NCBI GenBank assembly: GCA_041687095.1
Contig: JAWLCQ010000063.1
Coordinates: 1-23,624 of the forward strand
Origin: JAWLCQ01 sp041687095
GTDB taxonomy: Bacteria > Planctomycetota > Phycisphaerae > SM23-33
Direction of reading: 5' to 3'
Length of the DNA stretch: 23,624 nucleotides
The translations under genes were made by a program, and so were the position numbers. The notes beneath the pieces are model-generated. The model ran no database searches. It saw only the letters and a list, made by a program, of their open reading frames with translations, and was not told the DNA's origin. This document shows, one piece after another, positions 6,263-13,152 of the stretch; the stretch's first letter is position 1, and each line of letters begins with the position of its first letter.

Positions 6263-8539
6263 TCATCCCTGGATGGCGATGAGGGACTGGGCTTCGGCCT
6301 GCATGCGGAGGAGTTTGGCGTAGATGCCGTCGGGCTTGCCGCAGAGTTCCTCGTGGGACCCGACCTCCTTGATCTCCCCGCCTTCGAGGATGACGAGGCG
6401 GTCGGCCTTGCGGAGGGTGGAGAGGCGGTGGGCGATGGCGATGGTGGTCCGCTGCTTGACCAGGCGGTCGAGGGCCTCCTGGATGAGGCTCTCGGTTTCG
6501 GTGTCGACGGAGGAGGTGGCCTCGTCGAGGATGAGGATCCTGGGGTTGTGGAGGATCGCGCGGGCGATGGACACGCGCTGCAGTTCCCCGCCCGAGAGCG
6601 TGTGCCCGCGCTCGCCCACGAGCGTGTCGTACCCGTCCGGGAAGCCCACGATGAAGTCGTGGGCGTTGGCGGCCTTGGCGGCGGTGAGGATCTCCTCGAG
6701 CGTCGCGTCGGGGTTCCCGTAGGCGATGTTCTGCGCGACGGTCCCGTGGAAGAGGAACGGTTCCTGGAGCACCACCCCGATGTTCCCGCGCAACTGGCCC
6801 AGGTCGTAGTCGCGGACGTCCACCCCGTCGATGAGGACCTCGCCCTCCAGGGCGTCGTAGAAGCGGCAGACGAGGTTGATGGTCGTCGTCTTGCCCCCGC
6901 CCGAGGGCCCGGCGAGGCCGATCATCTCGCCCGGCTGGATGTGCAGGTCGATGTCCTTGAGGACCTTGCGGACCCCGTCGTAGCTGAAGCTCACGTGGCG
7001 GAACTCGATCTCCCCGCGGACGCTCTCGGCGGGGCGGGCGTCGCGGGGCGTGAAGATCGACGGGGCCGTGTCGAGCACCTCGAAGATCCGCTGCGCGCTG
7101 GTGGCCGCCCGGTTGAACGCGCGGTCCATGTGCGCCAGCATGTGGATCGGGCGGTAGAACATCATCATGTAGCCCGTGTACGCCACCAGCGTCCCGGCGG
7201 AGATCTCGCCCTGGACCACCCACCACCCGCCCAGCAGCCAGATGATGATGGACCCGATCTGCGTGGTGAAGACCATGAGGGGCCCGTAGACGCTGAACAT
7301 GTCGGCCAGGCCCATCTCCTCGTCGAAGACGCGCCCGTTCTTGGACTCGAAGCGGCGGATCTCGCGCTCCTCCTGCGAGAAGGCCTTGATGACCCGCACG
7401 CCCGGGAGGGCCCCGGTGACGACCGACGTCATGTCGTGCCACCGGTGCGTCCAGCGGTCGAAGAGGCGGTGCATCTTCTTGTGGAAGACCGTCATCAGCA
7501 CCAGCATCAGCGGGACGGGCAGCAGGACGAAAAAGGCGAGCTTCCAGTGCATCCAGAACAGCGCCACGCCCACGCCGACGACGGTGAGGATGGAGACGGC
7601 GAGTTCGACGACAGTGAAGGCGATGAAGTCCCACAGGCGGTCGCTGTCGGTGGTGACGCGGGAGACCAGCGAGCCGGTCTGCTTGCGGGAGAAGTAGCTC
7701 AGCGACAGGTGCTGGAGGTGGCGGTAGACCTTGTCGCGGATGGAGCGGGCGACGCGGGAGCCCAGGCGGCCCATCATGCGGCGCTGGATGCCCTCGCCCA
7801 CGGCCCCGATCAGGATCAGCCCGGCCAGCAGGACGGTGTAGAACACCACCACGTCGTAGTCCGGCGCCACGCCCTCCTGCGCCCCGAGCCCGCGGTCGAA
7901 CAGCGGCTTGGTGAGCCAGGGGCGGATGAGGGAGAGGATGGCCAGCACGATCGCCAGGGCGCACCCGGCGAGGGTCTGGAGGCGGTAGGGGCGGACGAAG
8001 TCCAGCAGGCGGTAGAGGATCTTGCGGTTGGAGATGCAGGCGGGGCAGTGTTCGGCCCAGGAGGGGATGACGCGGGAGCACTTCTCGCAGCGGGACTTCT
8101 TGTCCTCGGTCTGGGGCTCCTTGAGGCCGCGGGCCTCGTCGGCCTTGCCTTCCAGAAGCTTCTCCAGGCGGCGGTGGAGGCGGGCGACCTCACGGGCGCA
8201 GCGGAGCGTGAAGCGGTGCTCGCCCGTCACGCGGTCGGCGTGGAACACCCGCAGCGAGTGCACGCCGAGGCCCTCGACGATCTTCGAGCGGTCGTACCCC
8301 TCCAGCGCCTGCCACTCGCCCCGCCACTCCCCGTCGCTCTGCGCGAAGCGGCCGAGGGCGTCGGCGGTCAGGACCAGGTACCCCGGGGCGTACTCCCCCC
8401 GGCCGTCGCGGTCGACCTCGGCGGCGGCGAGGACGGTTTCGGGCGGCACGTCCTGCAGGACGCGCCGGCGAAGCGCGTCGGGCACGTGCTCCAGCCCACC
8501 GTCGGGTGTTTCCGCTCTGTCCGCTTCCACTACACTCAT
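6263..8539 (-). CDS. ABC exporter with N-terminal PH-like region and zinc ribbon
   Basis: The protein has 758 aa, from ATG 8539 with AAGGGG about 8 nt upstream. Residues 1-135 form a soluble region with a YLVLTADALGRF strand pattern reminiscent of bacterial PH-like domains. A four-cysteine knuckle follows (CEKC 151-154, CPAC 165-168), expected to bind zinc. Residues about 175-480 are a six-helix exporter membrane domain and 508-750 a complete ATPase: Walker A GPSGGGKT (544-551), Q-loop VLQEPF, signature LSGGE (648-652), Walker B ILILDE (668-673), H-loop His704. Membrane and ATPase domains share one chain, so a homodimeric exporter is likely. The substrate is unknown. Such N-terminally extended exporters occur beside cyanophycin genes in some bacteria, but none of those genes is visible here. 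The small coiled-coil gene upstream may be co-transcribed. Confidence 0.88.
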   Translation of the reverse strand: MSVVEADRAETPDGGLEHVPDALRRRVLQDVPPETVLAAAEVDRDGRGEYAPGYLVLTADALGRFAQSDGEWRGEWQALEGYDRSKIVEGLGVHSLRVFHADRVTGEHRFTLRCAREVARLHRRLEKLLEGKADEARGLKEPQTEDKKSRCEKCSRVIPSWAEHCPACISNRKILYRLLDFVRPYRLQTLAGCALAIVLAILSLIRPWLTKPLFDRGLGAQEGVAPDYDVVVFYTVLLAGLILIGAVGEGIQRRMMGRLGSRVARSIRDKVYRHLQHLSLSYFSRKQTGSLVSRVTTDSDRLWDFIAFTVVELAVSILTVVGVGVALFWMHWKLAFFVLLPVPLMLVLMTVFHKKMHRLFDRWTHRWHDMTSVVTGALPGVRVIKAFSQEEREIRRFESKNGRVFDEEMGLADMFSVYGPLMVFTTQIGSIIIWLLGGWWVVQGEISAGTLVAYTGYMMMFYRPIHMLAHMDRAFNRAATSAQRIFEVLDTAPSIFTPRDARPAESVRGEIEFRHVSFSYDGVRKVLKDIDLHIQPGEMIGLAGPSGGGKTTTINLVCRFYDALEGEVLIDGVDVRDYDLGQLRGNIGVVLQEPFLFHGTVAQNIAYGNPDATLEEILTAAKAANAHDFIVGFPDGYDTLVGERGHTLSGGELQRVSIARAILHNPRILILDEATSSVDTETESLIQEALDRLVKQRTTIAIAHRLSTLRKADRLVILEGGEIKEVGSHEELCGKPDGIYAKLLRMQAEAQSLIAIQG

Positions 8540-8560
8540 CCTGCGACCCCTTGGAGAAAC

Positions 8561-8577
8561 AGTGAACCTTCACTATA
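8561..8577 (-). promoter_or_regulatory. Palindrome AGTGAACCTTCACT overlapping a -10-like box before the ABC gene
   Basis: 8561-8574 is a perfect 6-bp inverted repeat with a 2-nt centre. On the minus strand a TATAGT box (8577-8572) overlaps its upstream end, so transcription would begin inside the palindrome. This is the geometry of a repressor operator. No good -35 is seen, so the promoter call is tentative. Confidence 0.4.
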
Positions 8578-8626
8578 GCTCCAACGGGGCCCAGGAGCGA
8601 GCCCGTTCCCGCGAAAGGGGAAAGGA

Positions 8627-8902
8627 TCAGCCCTCCCGGTCGTCGTCCTGCCGGCGGGAACGCTGGCTTTCGAGGAGTTGGCGGAGGTAGCGGTTCTCCC
8701 GCCGGGTGGACTCGAGGTCGAAGACGAGGTACTTGAGGTGCAGGGCGAGGACCTCGAGGGTGTCGTCGAGGGTGGCCTCGGTGGGGGAGCGGTCGGAGAC
8801 GTACAGCCCCTCGGTGCGCGACGAGTCCCCGCGCTCGGGGTGCGAGCAGGTGAGATACTCGTTCAACTCCACGATCTTCCCGCGGATCACCGCCTCTTGC
8901 AT
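8627..8902 (-). CDS. Small coiled-coil protein of unknown function
   Basis: The protein has 91 aa. ATG 8902 has GGGAGG about 7 nt upstream, which supports the start and the gene. The N-terminal half is polar with a single CSHPERGD stretch. Residues about 42-85 form a charged amphipathic helix rich in Leu, Glu and Arg (LALHLKYLVFDLESTRRENR), likely a coiled coil. I do not recognise the family. It lies 87 bp upstream of the ABC exporter on the same strand, so the two may be expressed together, though the gap has its own possible promoter. There are no membrane segments, so it is probably cytoplasmic. Confidence 0.6.
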   Translation of the reverse strand: MQEAVIRGKIVELNEYLTCSHPERGDSSRTEGLYVSDRSPTEATLDDTLEVLALHLKYLVFDLESTRRENRYLRQLLESQRSRRQDDDREG

Positions 8903-9523
8903 GGCAGCAGCCTCCCAGTATCCAAAGGTTGTCGGATCCCCTCCATGGGATGGCGGCGGCTTCCACGAGCCGCCTGTCCCTCACTCTATGCAACCCCCGT
9001 GCCAGGCGGCGGAGGATTCCGCGGCGCGATCCTGCTCACAAGTGCCGCTGCCGCAAGGCCCTGCGCCGTGCGCGGCCCGTGGGAAGCCAGGTAAGATGAC
9101 GCGAATGGGCAGGCGCGTTGCCCAAACGCAACATCCCCCCGCCGCTCCGAGGGGCAGCGGGGGCAAGGGGATGCGGCCATCCCTTCGGTGCGGGGCGGGC
9201 GTTGTGGAGGCCGGAATCCGCCGCAAAGGCCGCAAAGAACGCCAAGGGGCGCCCGAGCCCGGGCGGTCCGCTCCGCGGCTTTCGCGCCTCGGGCGCGAAA
9301 AGGAGGGGCGGAACTCGCCCTGCGGGGGGCATCGGGACGAACGGCAACGTGTTGCCGTTTCGCAACACGGCCCCGCCGGCCCATGGAACCGAGAAACCTT
9401 CCCCGCCCGTTGGGTTTAACGAAACTGCAAGCAAAGGAGCACACGACCCTGATCTTTGAGGGTATGCTGTAGAGAACACGCAGTGGGGTGGGCGACGGCC
9501 GAACCGGCCGCCGCCGCCTCCGC
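8903..9523. other. 620-bp gene-free stretch between divergent genes
   Basis: No credible gene is seen. It contains a CGCAAAG word run at about 9219-9245 (CCGCAAAGGCCGCAAAGAACG), a perfect 9-bp palindrome at 9340-9359, a short GTTGC/GCAAC inverted repeat at about 9118-9134, and a TATGCT hexamer at 9463-9468. The TATGCT could be the -10 of the maf gene; the same hexamer precedes the TIGR03790 gene. The bases around 9250-9320 are low-complexity G/C. Confidence 0.5.
9340..9359. repeat. Perfect 9-bp inverted repeat in the gene-free stretch
   Basis: AACGGCAAC, a GT centre, then GTTGCCGTT. It is 165 bp upstream of maf and far from any stop codon, so it is more like a protein-binding palindrome than a terminator. 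Confidence 0.7.
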
Positions 9524-10204
9524 ATGTGGGATGACATGATGATGAGCACCGCAACCACCGACATCACCGAAAGCGCCGACGGACCCAGCCCCACCGAGGG
9601 CATCGACGTGGCCTGCCCGCTGATCCTGGCCTCCTCCAGTCCCCGCCGCCACGACCTCCTCCAGGCCGCCGGCGTGCCCTTCCGCGCCGTGCCCCCCCGG
9701 ATCGACGAGCCCGCCGACCTCGAAGGCTACGCCTCCCCCGCCCAACTCGCCGAGGCCCTCGCCTTCTTCAAGGCCCGCGCCGTCGCCGACCGCCACCCCG
9801 ACACCTGGATCCTCGGGGCCGACACCATCGTCGCCCTCGAAGGCGAGATCCTCGGCAAGCCCCGCGACGCCGATCACGCCCGCACCATGCTCCACCGCCT
9901 CTCCCGCTCCCGCCACGCCGTCATCACCGGCGTGGCCCTGCTCCGCCCCGACGGCCGACGCTACCTCACCTCCGACACCACCTACGTCACCATGCGCCCC
10001 ATGACCGACGCGGAGATCGAGGACTACATCGCCAGCGGCGAGTGGATCGGCAAGGCCGGCGCATACGCCATCCAGGAAACCGCCGACCGCTTCGTCACCC
10101 GCGTCGAGGGCAGCTTCTCCAACGTCGTCGGACTGCCCATCGAACTGGTGACCCGCATGCTCCGCCGCTACGCCCACCTGGAACTCCCCACGGACGGAGC
10201 GTAA
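9524..10204 (+). CDS. maf: Maf-family nucleoside triphosphate pyrophosphatase
   Basis: Hydrolyses non-canonical or modified NTPs to NMP and pyrophosphate, in the cytoplasm. The protein has 226 aa from ATG 9524; three further in-frame ATGs (9536, 9539, 9542) are equally possible because no clear Shine-Dalgarno is seen. All Maf signatures are present: LASSSPRRHDLLQ near the N-terminus, GADTIVALEGEILGKP, GKAGAYAIQ and GSFSNVVGLP. The GKAGAYAIQ form is closer to the YhdE subgroup (dTTP/UTP pyrophosphatase) than to YceF. About 25-30 N-terminal residues before the conserved core are variable and may not be translated. The next gene on the strand is over 300 bp away. Confidence 0.92.
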   Translation: MWDDMMMSTATTDITESADGPSPTEGIDVACPLILASSSPRRHDLLQAAGVPFRAVPPRIDEPADLEGYASPAQLAEALAFFKARAVADRHPDTWILGADTIVALEGEILGKPRDADHARTMLHRLSRSRHAVITGVALLRPDGRRYLTSDTTYVTMRPMTDAEIEDYIASGEWIGKAGAYAIQETADRFVTRVEGSFSNVVGLPIELVTRMLRRYAHLELPTDGA

Positions 10205-10319
10205 TGCACCGCGACGTCCCAACCCGGGGTCTCAACGGCACGCGGGCACAGAGAGAACCGCACCCTCCCAACGCCCCCAAACTGCTCGCCGGGACGACGC
10301 GGAGCGACGCCCCGCCCCG

Positions 10320-10373
10320 GGGGGGTGACCCCCCTGCACTGCAAACGCGCAAGATCCTCGCTTTTTCGAGGAT
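10320..10373 (+). terminator. Two consecutive hairpins after maf
   Basis: 10320-10325 pairs with 10329-10334 (G6/C6), and 10354-10360 pairs with 10367-10373 (ATCCTCG/CGAGGAT). The five Ts are in the second loop rather than downstream, so intrinsic termination is uncertain. Confidence 0.4.
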
Positions 10374-10400
10374 GTGTCCCGGTCCTCAAACGGCGCTCAC

Positions 10401-10467
10401 TTCGATTGGGGCCGTGGTAAGGGCGACAGCCCAATCGAAAATCGAAAGTCGAGAATCGAAATTGGGA
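10401..10467. repeat. ATCGAAA word array with inverted copy
   Basis: 10430-10467 is a degenerate tandem of AATCGAAA / AGTCGAGA words. Its first ten bases are the exact reverse complement of 10401-10410, so the array has a built-in 10-bp stem with a 19-nt loop. Confidence 0.75.
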
Positions 10468-10524
10468 GCGGGCGCAGCCCCCCCTGCGAACCCAACGCCC
10501 TCCCACCCACGCCGTCGATGGGCG

Positions 10525-11040
10525 TTGCGGGAGAGGGGGCCGCGGAATGGAAAACGCGACGATTCGCCCAGAGCCCGCTTGCCCGCCCTGCTTCTGCTAC
10601 TTATGCTTGGGCTGAGCGCCAATCTCATGAGTTGTGAACGCGAATCCAAGCCCGTCCCCCCCGACGCCACCGTCACCATCCGCGGGCGCACCTGGCAGGT
10701 GGAAATCGCCAGGACCCGGGCGCAGCAGGCGCTGGGGCTCGCCCACCGCGAGGAGGTGCCCCCGGGCACGGGCATGCTGTTCGTCTTCCAGGAGCCCGAC
10801 GAGCACAGCTTCTGGATGCAGGGCTGCCTCGTCCCGCTCGACATCGCCTTCATCGACGCCGACCGCGTCGTCCGCACCACCTACACCATGTACGTCGAGC
10901 CCGACCTTCGCGGCCGCACCCACTACCCCTCCCGCATCCCCGTCCTCTACGCCCTCGAAGTCCCCGCCGGAGAGCTGGCGGCGGCCGGGGTGCAGGTCGG
11001 GGACACGGTGGACTTCTCCCCCGAGGTCACGCAGCCCTGA
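10525..11040 (+). CDS. DUF192 lipoprotein (start uncertain)
   Basis: The downstream part, from VTIRGRTWQVEIARTRAQQALGLAHR through GMLFVFQEPDEHSFWMQGCLVPLDIAFIDAD to GELAAAGVQVGDTVDF, is a full DUF192 domain, a small β-rich fold of unknown biochemical role often found exported. It follows a hydrophobic stretch and a lipobox (LMSC), so it is likely membrane-anchored. No in-frame ATG lies before the signal peptide. I use TTG 10525 (171 aa, Arg-rich n-region, lipobox Cys37); TTG 10579 is the alternative. A good Shine-Dalgarno (GAGAGGGGG) followed by ATG 10547 exists but is in another frame, which hints at an indel or sequencing error. The domain is firm, the start weak. Confidence 0.75.
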   Translation: MRERGPRNGKRDDSPRARLPALLLLLMLGLSANLMSCERESKPVPPDATVTIRGRTWQVEIARTRAQQALGLAHREEVPPGTGMLFVFQEPDEHSFWMQGCLVPLDIAFIDADRVVRTTYTMYVEPDLRGRTHYPSRIPVLYALEVPAGELAAAGVQVGDTVDFSPEVTQP

Positions 11041-11071
11041 GAGCACTGCGGGCTGCGGAATCCCAGTTCCC

Positions 11072-11119
11072 GCAACCGTTCCCGCCTCCGCCGCCGTCTG
11101 CGAAGGGGGAAACGGTTGC
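11072..11119 (+). terminator. Imperfect hairpin after the DUF192 gene
   Basis: GCAACCGTTCCC (11072-11083) pairs with GGGAAACGGTTGC (11107-11119) with one bulged A and a 23-nt loop. It sits 32 bp after the stop codon. The flanking sequence repeats GTTCCCGC words, as in the other short-word arrays. Confidence 0.5.
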
Positions 11120-11215
11120 CAATTCCCCGGTCCCCTCCCCTTCCTGCTTAAGCGGCCTCCCCCCCGGTCCGATAGCGAGGAGGGGTGCGGAGCGTGCCCT
11201 TAGAGGAGCCCTCTC

Positions 11216-12400
11216 TTGACGGACGTGCGAGCCAAGCGACGACTGCTGTGGGTCAGCAAGGACCCCGTGCCCCCCAACGTCCGCCACGCCGCCGCCGAGG
11301 AGTGGGAACTCCGGGCCACCGGGGGCGCCGAACCGCTGCGCAAGCAGATGACCATGACCGACGTGGCCCTCCTGCGCCCCAACGGGGAGGCGAACAACCC
11401 CGCCGCCCTGGGCATGCTGCTGGAGGAACTCAACGCCAGCTCGGCCATCGGGGTATTCCTCATGCCCCCCTCCGCCGAAGCCGGCCGCACCTTCCTCTCC
11501 CGCCACGTCGGGGCCTTCCTCTGCGTCGATGACGACGTCGCCCCCGGCGACCTCGCCGTCCGCCTCGCCGCCGCCGCCGAACTCCAGCCCGCCCTCCGCA
11601 AGCTCCGCTCCGAACTCAAAGCCGTCCGCAAACTCGCCGACACCGCCGACGACGCCGCCGAAACCTACACCGAGGAAATGCGCCTCGCCGCCCGCCTCCA
11701 ACGCGACTTCCTCCCCCGCCGCCTGCCCGAACTGCCCCAGGTCCGCTTCGGGGTCCTGTTCCGGCCCGCGGGGTGGGTCAGCGGCGACATCTACGACGTC
11801 GCCCGCCTCGACGAGAACCACGTCGGGTTCTACCTCGCCGACGCCGTCGGGCACGGCCTGCCCGCCGCCCTGCTCACGATGTTCATCAAGAAGGCCCTGC
11901 AGACCAAGCGGATCTCCGGCAACAGCTACCAGATCATCCCCCCGGACGTCTCCCTGCGGGAACTCAACGCGGACATCTGCGCCCAGAACCTCTCGAGCTG
12001 CCAGTTCTGCACCGTCGCCTACTGCGTCCTGGACACCCGCTCGCTCACCCTCACCTGCGCCCGCGCCGGCCACCCCGAGCCCATCATCATCCACCCCGAC
12101 GGCTCGGCCGAGCGGATCGAGGTCCCGGGGTCGCTCCTGGGCGTGTTCCCCGAGGAACGCTACACCCCCACCACCGTCCAGCTCACCCCGGGCGACCGCG
12201 TGATCCTCTACTCCGACGGGGCCGAGACCGCCCTGTGCCCCGAGAGCCCCCAGACCCCCGAGGCCATTGTCGCCTCCCTCTGCCGCTGGGCCGGACGCCC
12301 CCGCGACGACCTGCTCCTGGACCTCACCGCCCGCATCGAACGCACCCGCGACAGCGACCGCCTCGACGACGCCACGCTCATCGTCGCGGACATGCTGTGA
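11216..12400 (+). CDS. SpoIIE/PP2C-type serine phosphatase with degenerate receiver-like N-terminus
   Basis: The protein has 394 aa. It starts with TTG 11216, supported by GAGGAG about 8 nt upstream; no in-frame ATG is nearby. Residues 8-120 have the alternating strand/helix layout of a response-regulator receiver (LLWVSK, DVALLRP, IGVFLMP, GAFLCVDDD), but the phosphoacceptor aspartate and the conserved lysine are not recognisable. A helical linker (120-165) follows, then a PPM/SpoIIE phosphatase domain (about 165-394): the EEMRLAARLQRDFLP entry helix, GDIYD (190-194), ADAVGHG (208-214), LYSDGAET and a closing DDATLIVADML. The metal-binding aspartates are present, so it should be active on phosphoserine, typically of an anti-sigma-factor antagonist. 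No anti-sigma or STAS gene is adjacent, so its partner is unknown. Confidence 0.87.
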   Translation: MTDVRAKRRLLWVSKDPVPPNVRHAAAEEWELRATGGAEPLRKQMTMTDVALLRPNGEANNPAALGMLLEELNASSAIGVFLMPPSAEAGRTFLSRHVGAFLCVDDDVAPGDLAVRLAAAAELQPALRKLRSELKAVRKLADTADDAAETYTEEMRLAARLQRDFLPRRLPELPQVRFGVLFRPAGWVSGDIYDVARLDENHVGFYLADAVGHGLPAALLTMFIKKALQTKRISGNSYQIIPPDVSLRELNADICAQNLSSCQFCTVAYCVLDTRSLTLTCARAGHPEPIIIHPDGSAERIEVPGSLLGVFPEERYTPTTVQLTPGDRVILYSDGAETALCPESPQTPEAIVASLCRWAGRPRDDLLLDLTARIERTRDSDRLDDATLIVADML

Positions 12401-12474
12401 GGCGATAACAAGGTTTGCTATTTCCTGTTATCCGCCGTACGCTGATGGGGAGGGCGGATCTTGGGAGCAGACGC

Positions 12475-12735
12475 ATGAACGTATCGCTGACACCGGAACT
12501 GGAGGCCTTGATCCACGAGAAGGTCGAGTCGGGAATGTACGGCTCGGCGAGCGAGGTGGTGCGCGAGGCGCTCCGCCTGCTCCAGCAGCGCGACCAGGCA
12601 TACCGAGCCCGCCTCGCTGAAATCCGGCGGGAGATCGCCGTCGGCACTCGTCAGGCCGACCGGGGCGAACTGCACGAACTGGACGCCGCCACCCTCAAAG
12701 CCGAGGCCCGCCGGCGGAGGAAGACGGCGGGATGA
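12475..12735 (+). CDS. parD: ParD-like ribbon-helix-helix antitoxin
   Basis: The protein has 86 aa. ATG 12475 has GGGAG about 7 nt upstream. The N-terminal β-strand (MNVSLTPELE) followed by two helices (ALIHEKVESGMYGSASEVVREALRLL, about residues 11-36) is the CopG/ParD ribbon-helix-helix fold. It dimerises, binds the operon promoter and autoregulates. The charged C-terminal half (REIAVGTRQADRGE and after) is the expected toxin-binding tail. Its stop overlaps the next gene by 4 bp (ATGA), so the pair is translationally coupled. Confidence 0.9.
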   Translation: MNVSLTPELEALIHEKVESGMYGSASEVVREALRLLQQRDQAYRARLAEIRREIAVGTRQADRGELHELDAATLKAEARRRRKTAG

Positions 12736-13037
12736 CCCCTATCGCCAGGTTCACTCCGCAGGCGAAGCAGGACCTGCTGGACATCTGGGACTACATCGCC
12801 GATGACTCCGTGCGATCCGCCGACCGCGTTCTGGACACGCTGACCGCCACCGCCGAACGACTCGCCGCCACCCCCCTCGCCGGACGCGCACGCCCCGAAC
12901 TGGCCCGGAACCTGCGCAGCTATCCCCAAGGAAACCACGTCCTCTTCTACCGCCCAGCCGACTGGGGCGTGGAGATCATCCGCATCCTGCATGGTGCGCG
13001 GGATCTGCCGGAGCTATTCGAGGGGGACGCCACGTAG
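12732..13037 (+). CDS. parE: ParE/RelE-superfamily toxin
   Basis: The protein has 101 aa, starting at the ATG that overlaps the antitoxin stop. The pattern FTPQAKQDLLDIWDYIAD near the N-terminus, GRARPELARNLRSYPQGNHVLFYR in the middle and VEIIRILHGARDLPELF at the end is typical of ParE-type toxins. Classical ParE inhibits DNA gyrase; other members of the fold cleave mRNA, so the target is not certain. The stop codon TAG is part of the GTAGGGCG border of the repeat element that follows, so the C-terminus may have been reset by insertion. Length is normal for the family and no decay is visible. Confidence 0.9.
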   Translation: MTPIARFTPQAKQDLLDIWDYIADDSVRSADRVLDTLTATAERLAATPLAGRARPELARNLRSYPQGNHVLFYRPADWGVEIIRILHGARDLPELFEGDAT

Positions 13038-13152
13038 GGCGCGCAAGCGTCGGAGCGAAGTGGAGACGCTTGCGCGAGGAACGCCGCATCCCGCGCGCAG
13101 ACGCCTCCGCTTCGCTACGGCGTCTGCACGCCCTACACCTGCACGCCCTACC
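13035..13152. mobile_element. GTAGGGCG palindromic element, copy 1
   Basis: About 118 bp, bounded by GTAGGGCGCGCAAGCG on the left and CACGCCCTAC (twice) on the right. Inside are CGGAGCGAAGTGGAG and its near reverse complement CTCCGCTTCGCTACGG, giving two nested stems: AAGCGTC/GACGCTT and CAGACGCC/GGCGTCTG. It has no coding capacity. It supplies the stop codon of parE and, on the other strand, of the β-propeller gene. It is related in inverted orientation to copy 2 at 14480-14611. A MITE-like, non-autonomous nature is inference. Confidence 0.7.

Larger units (their letters stand above)
10205..10524. other. 320-bp gap between maf and the DUF192 gene: three hairpins and a word repeat
   Basis: No gene is seen. 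In order: GGGGGG-TGA-CCCCCC (10320-10334), ATCCTCG / CGAGGAT with a CTTTTT loop (10354-10373), and a 10-bp perfect inverted repeat TTCGATTGGG / CCCAATCGAA (10401-10410 and 10430-10439). The last runs into an ATCGAAA word array (10433-10467). The first two hairpins are plausible maf terminators, though neither has a T-tail. Confidence 0.55.

Noticed and set aside
3384..8081. Very long open frame on the minus strand (about 1,565 codons)
   Set aside because: Composition-driven shadow. It crosses the antisense of GH172 and the permease and an out-of-frame version of the ABC gene.
4070..8578. Very long open frame on the plus strand running through the permease and antisense to the ABC gene
   Set aside because: Arg/Gly/Ala/Pro-rich translation without family motifs; an effect of ~70% GC with few stop codons. 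The real genes in this region have full sets of motifs in other frames.
12415..12474. Earlier ATG (12445) or upstream alternative start for the antitoxin
   Set aside because: The ribbon-helix-helix strand begins at MNVSLTPELE (12475), which has its own Shine-Dalgarno; the upstream residues have no family match.
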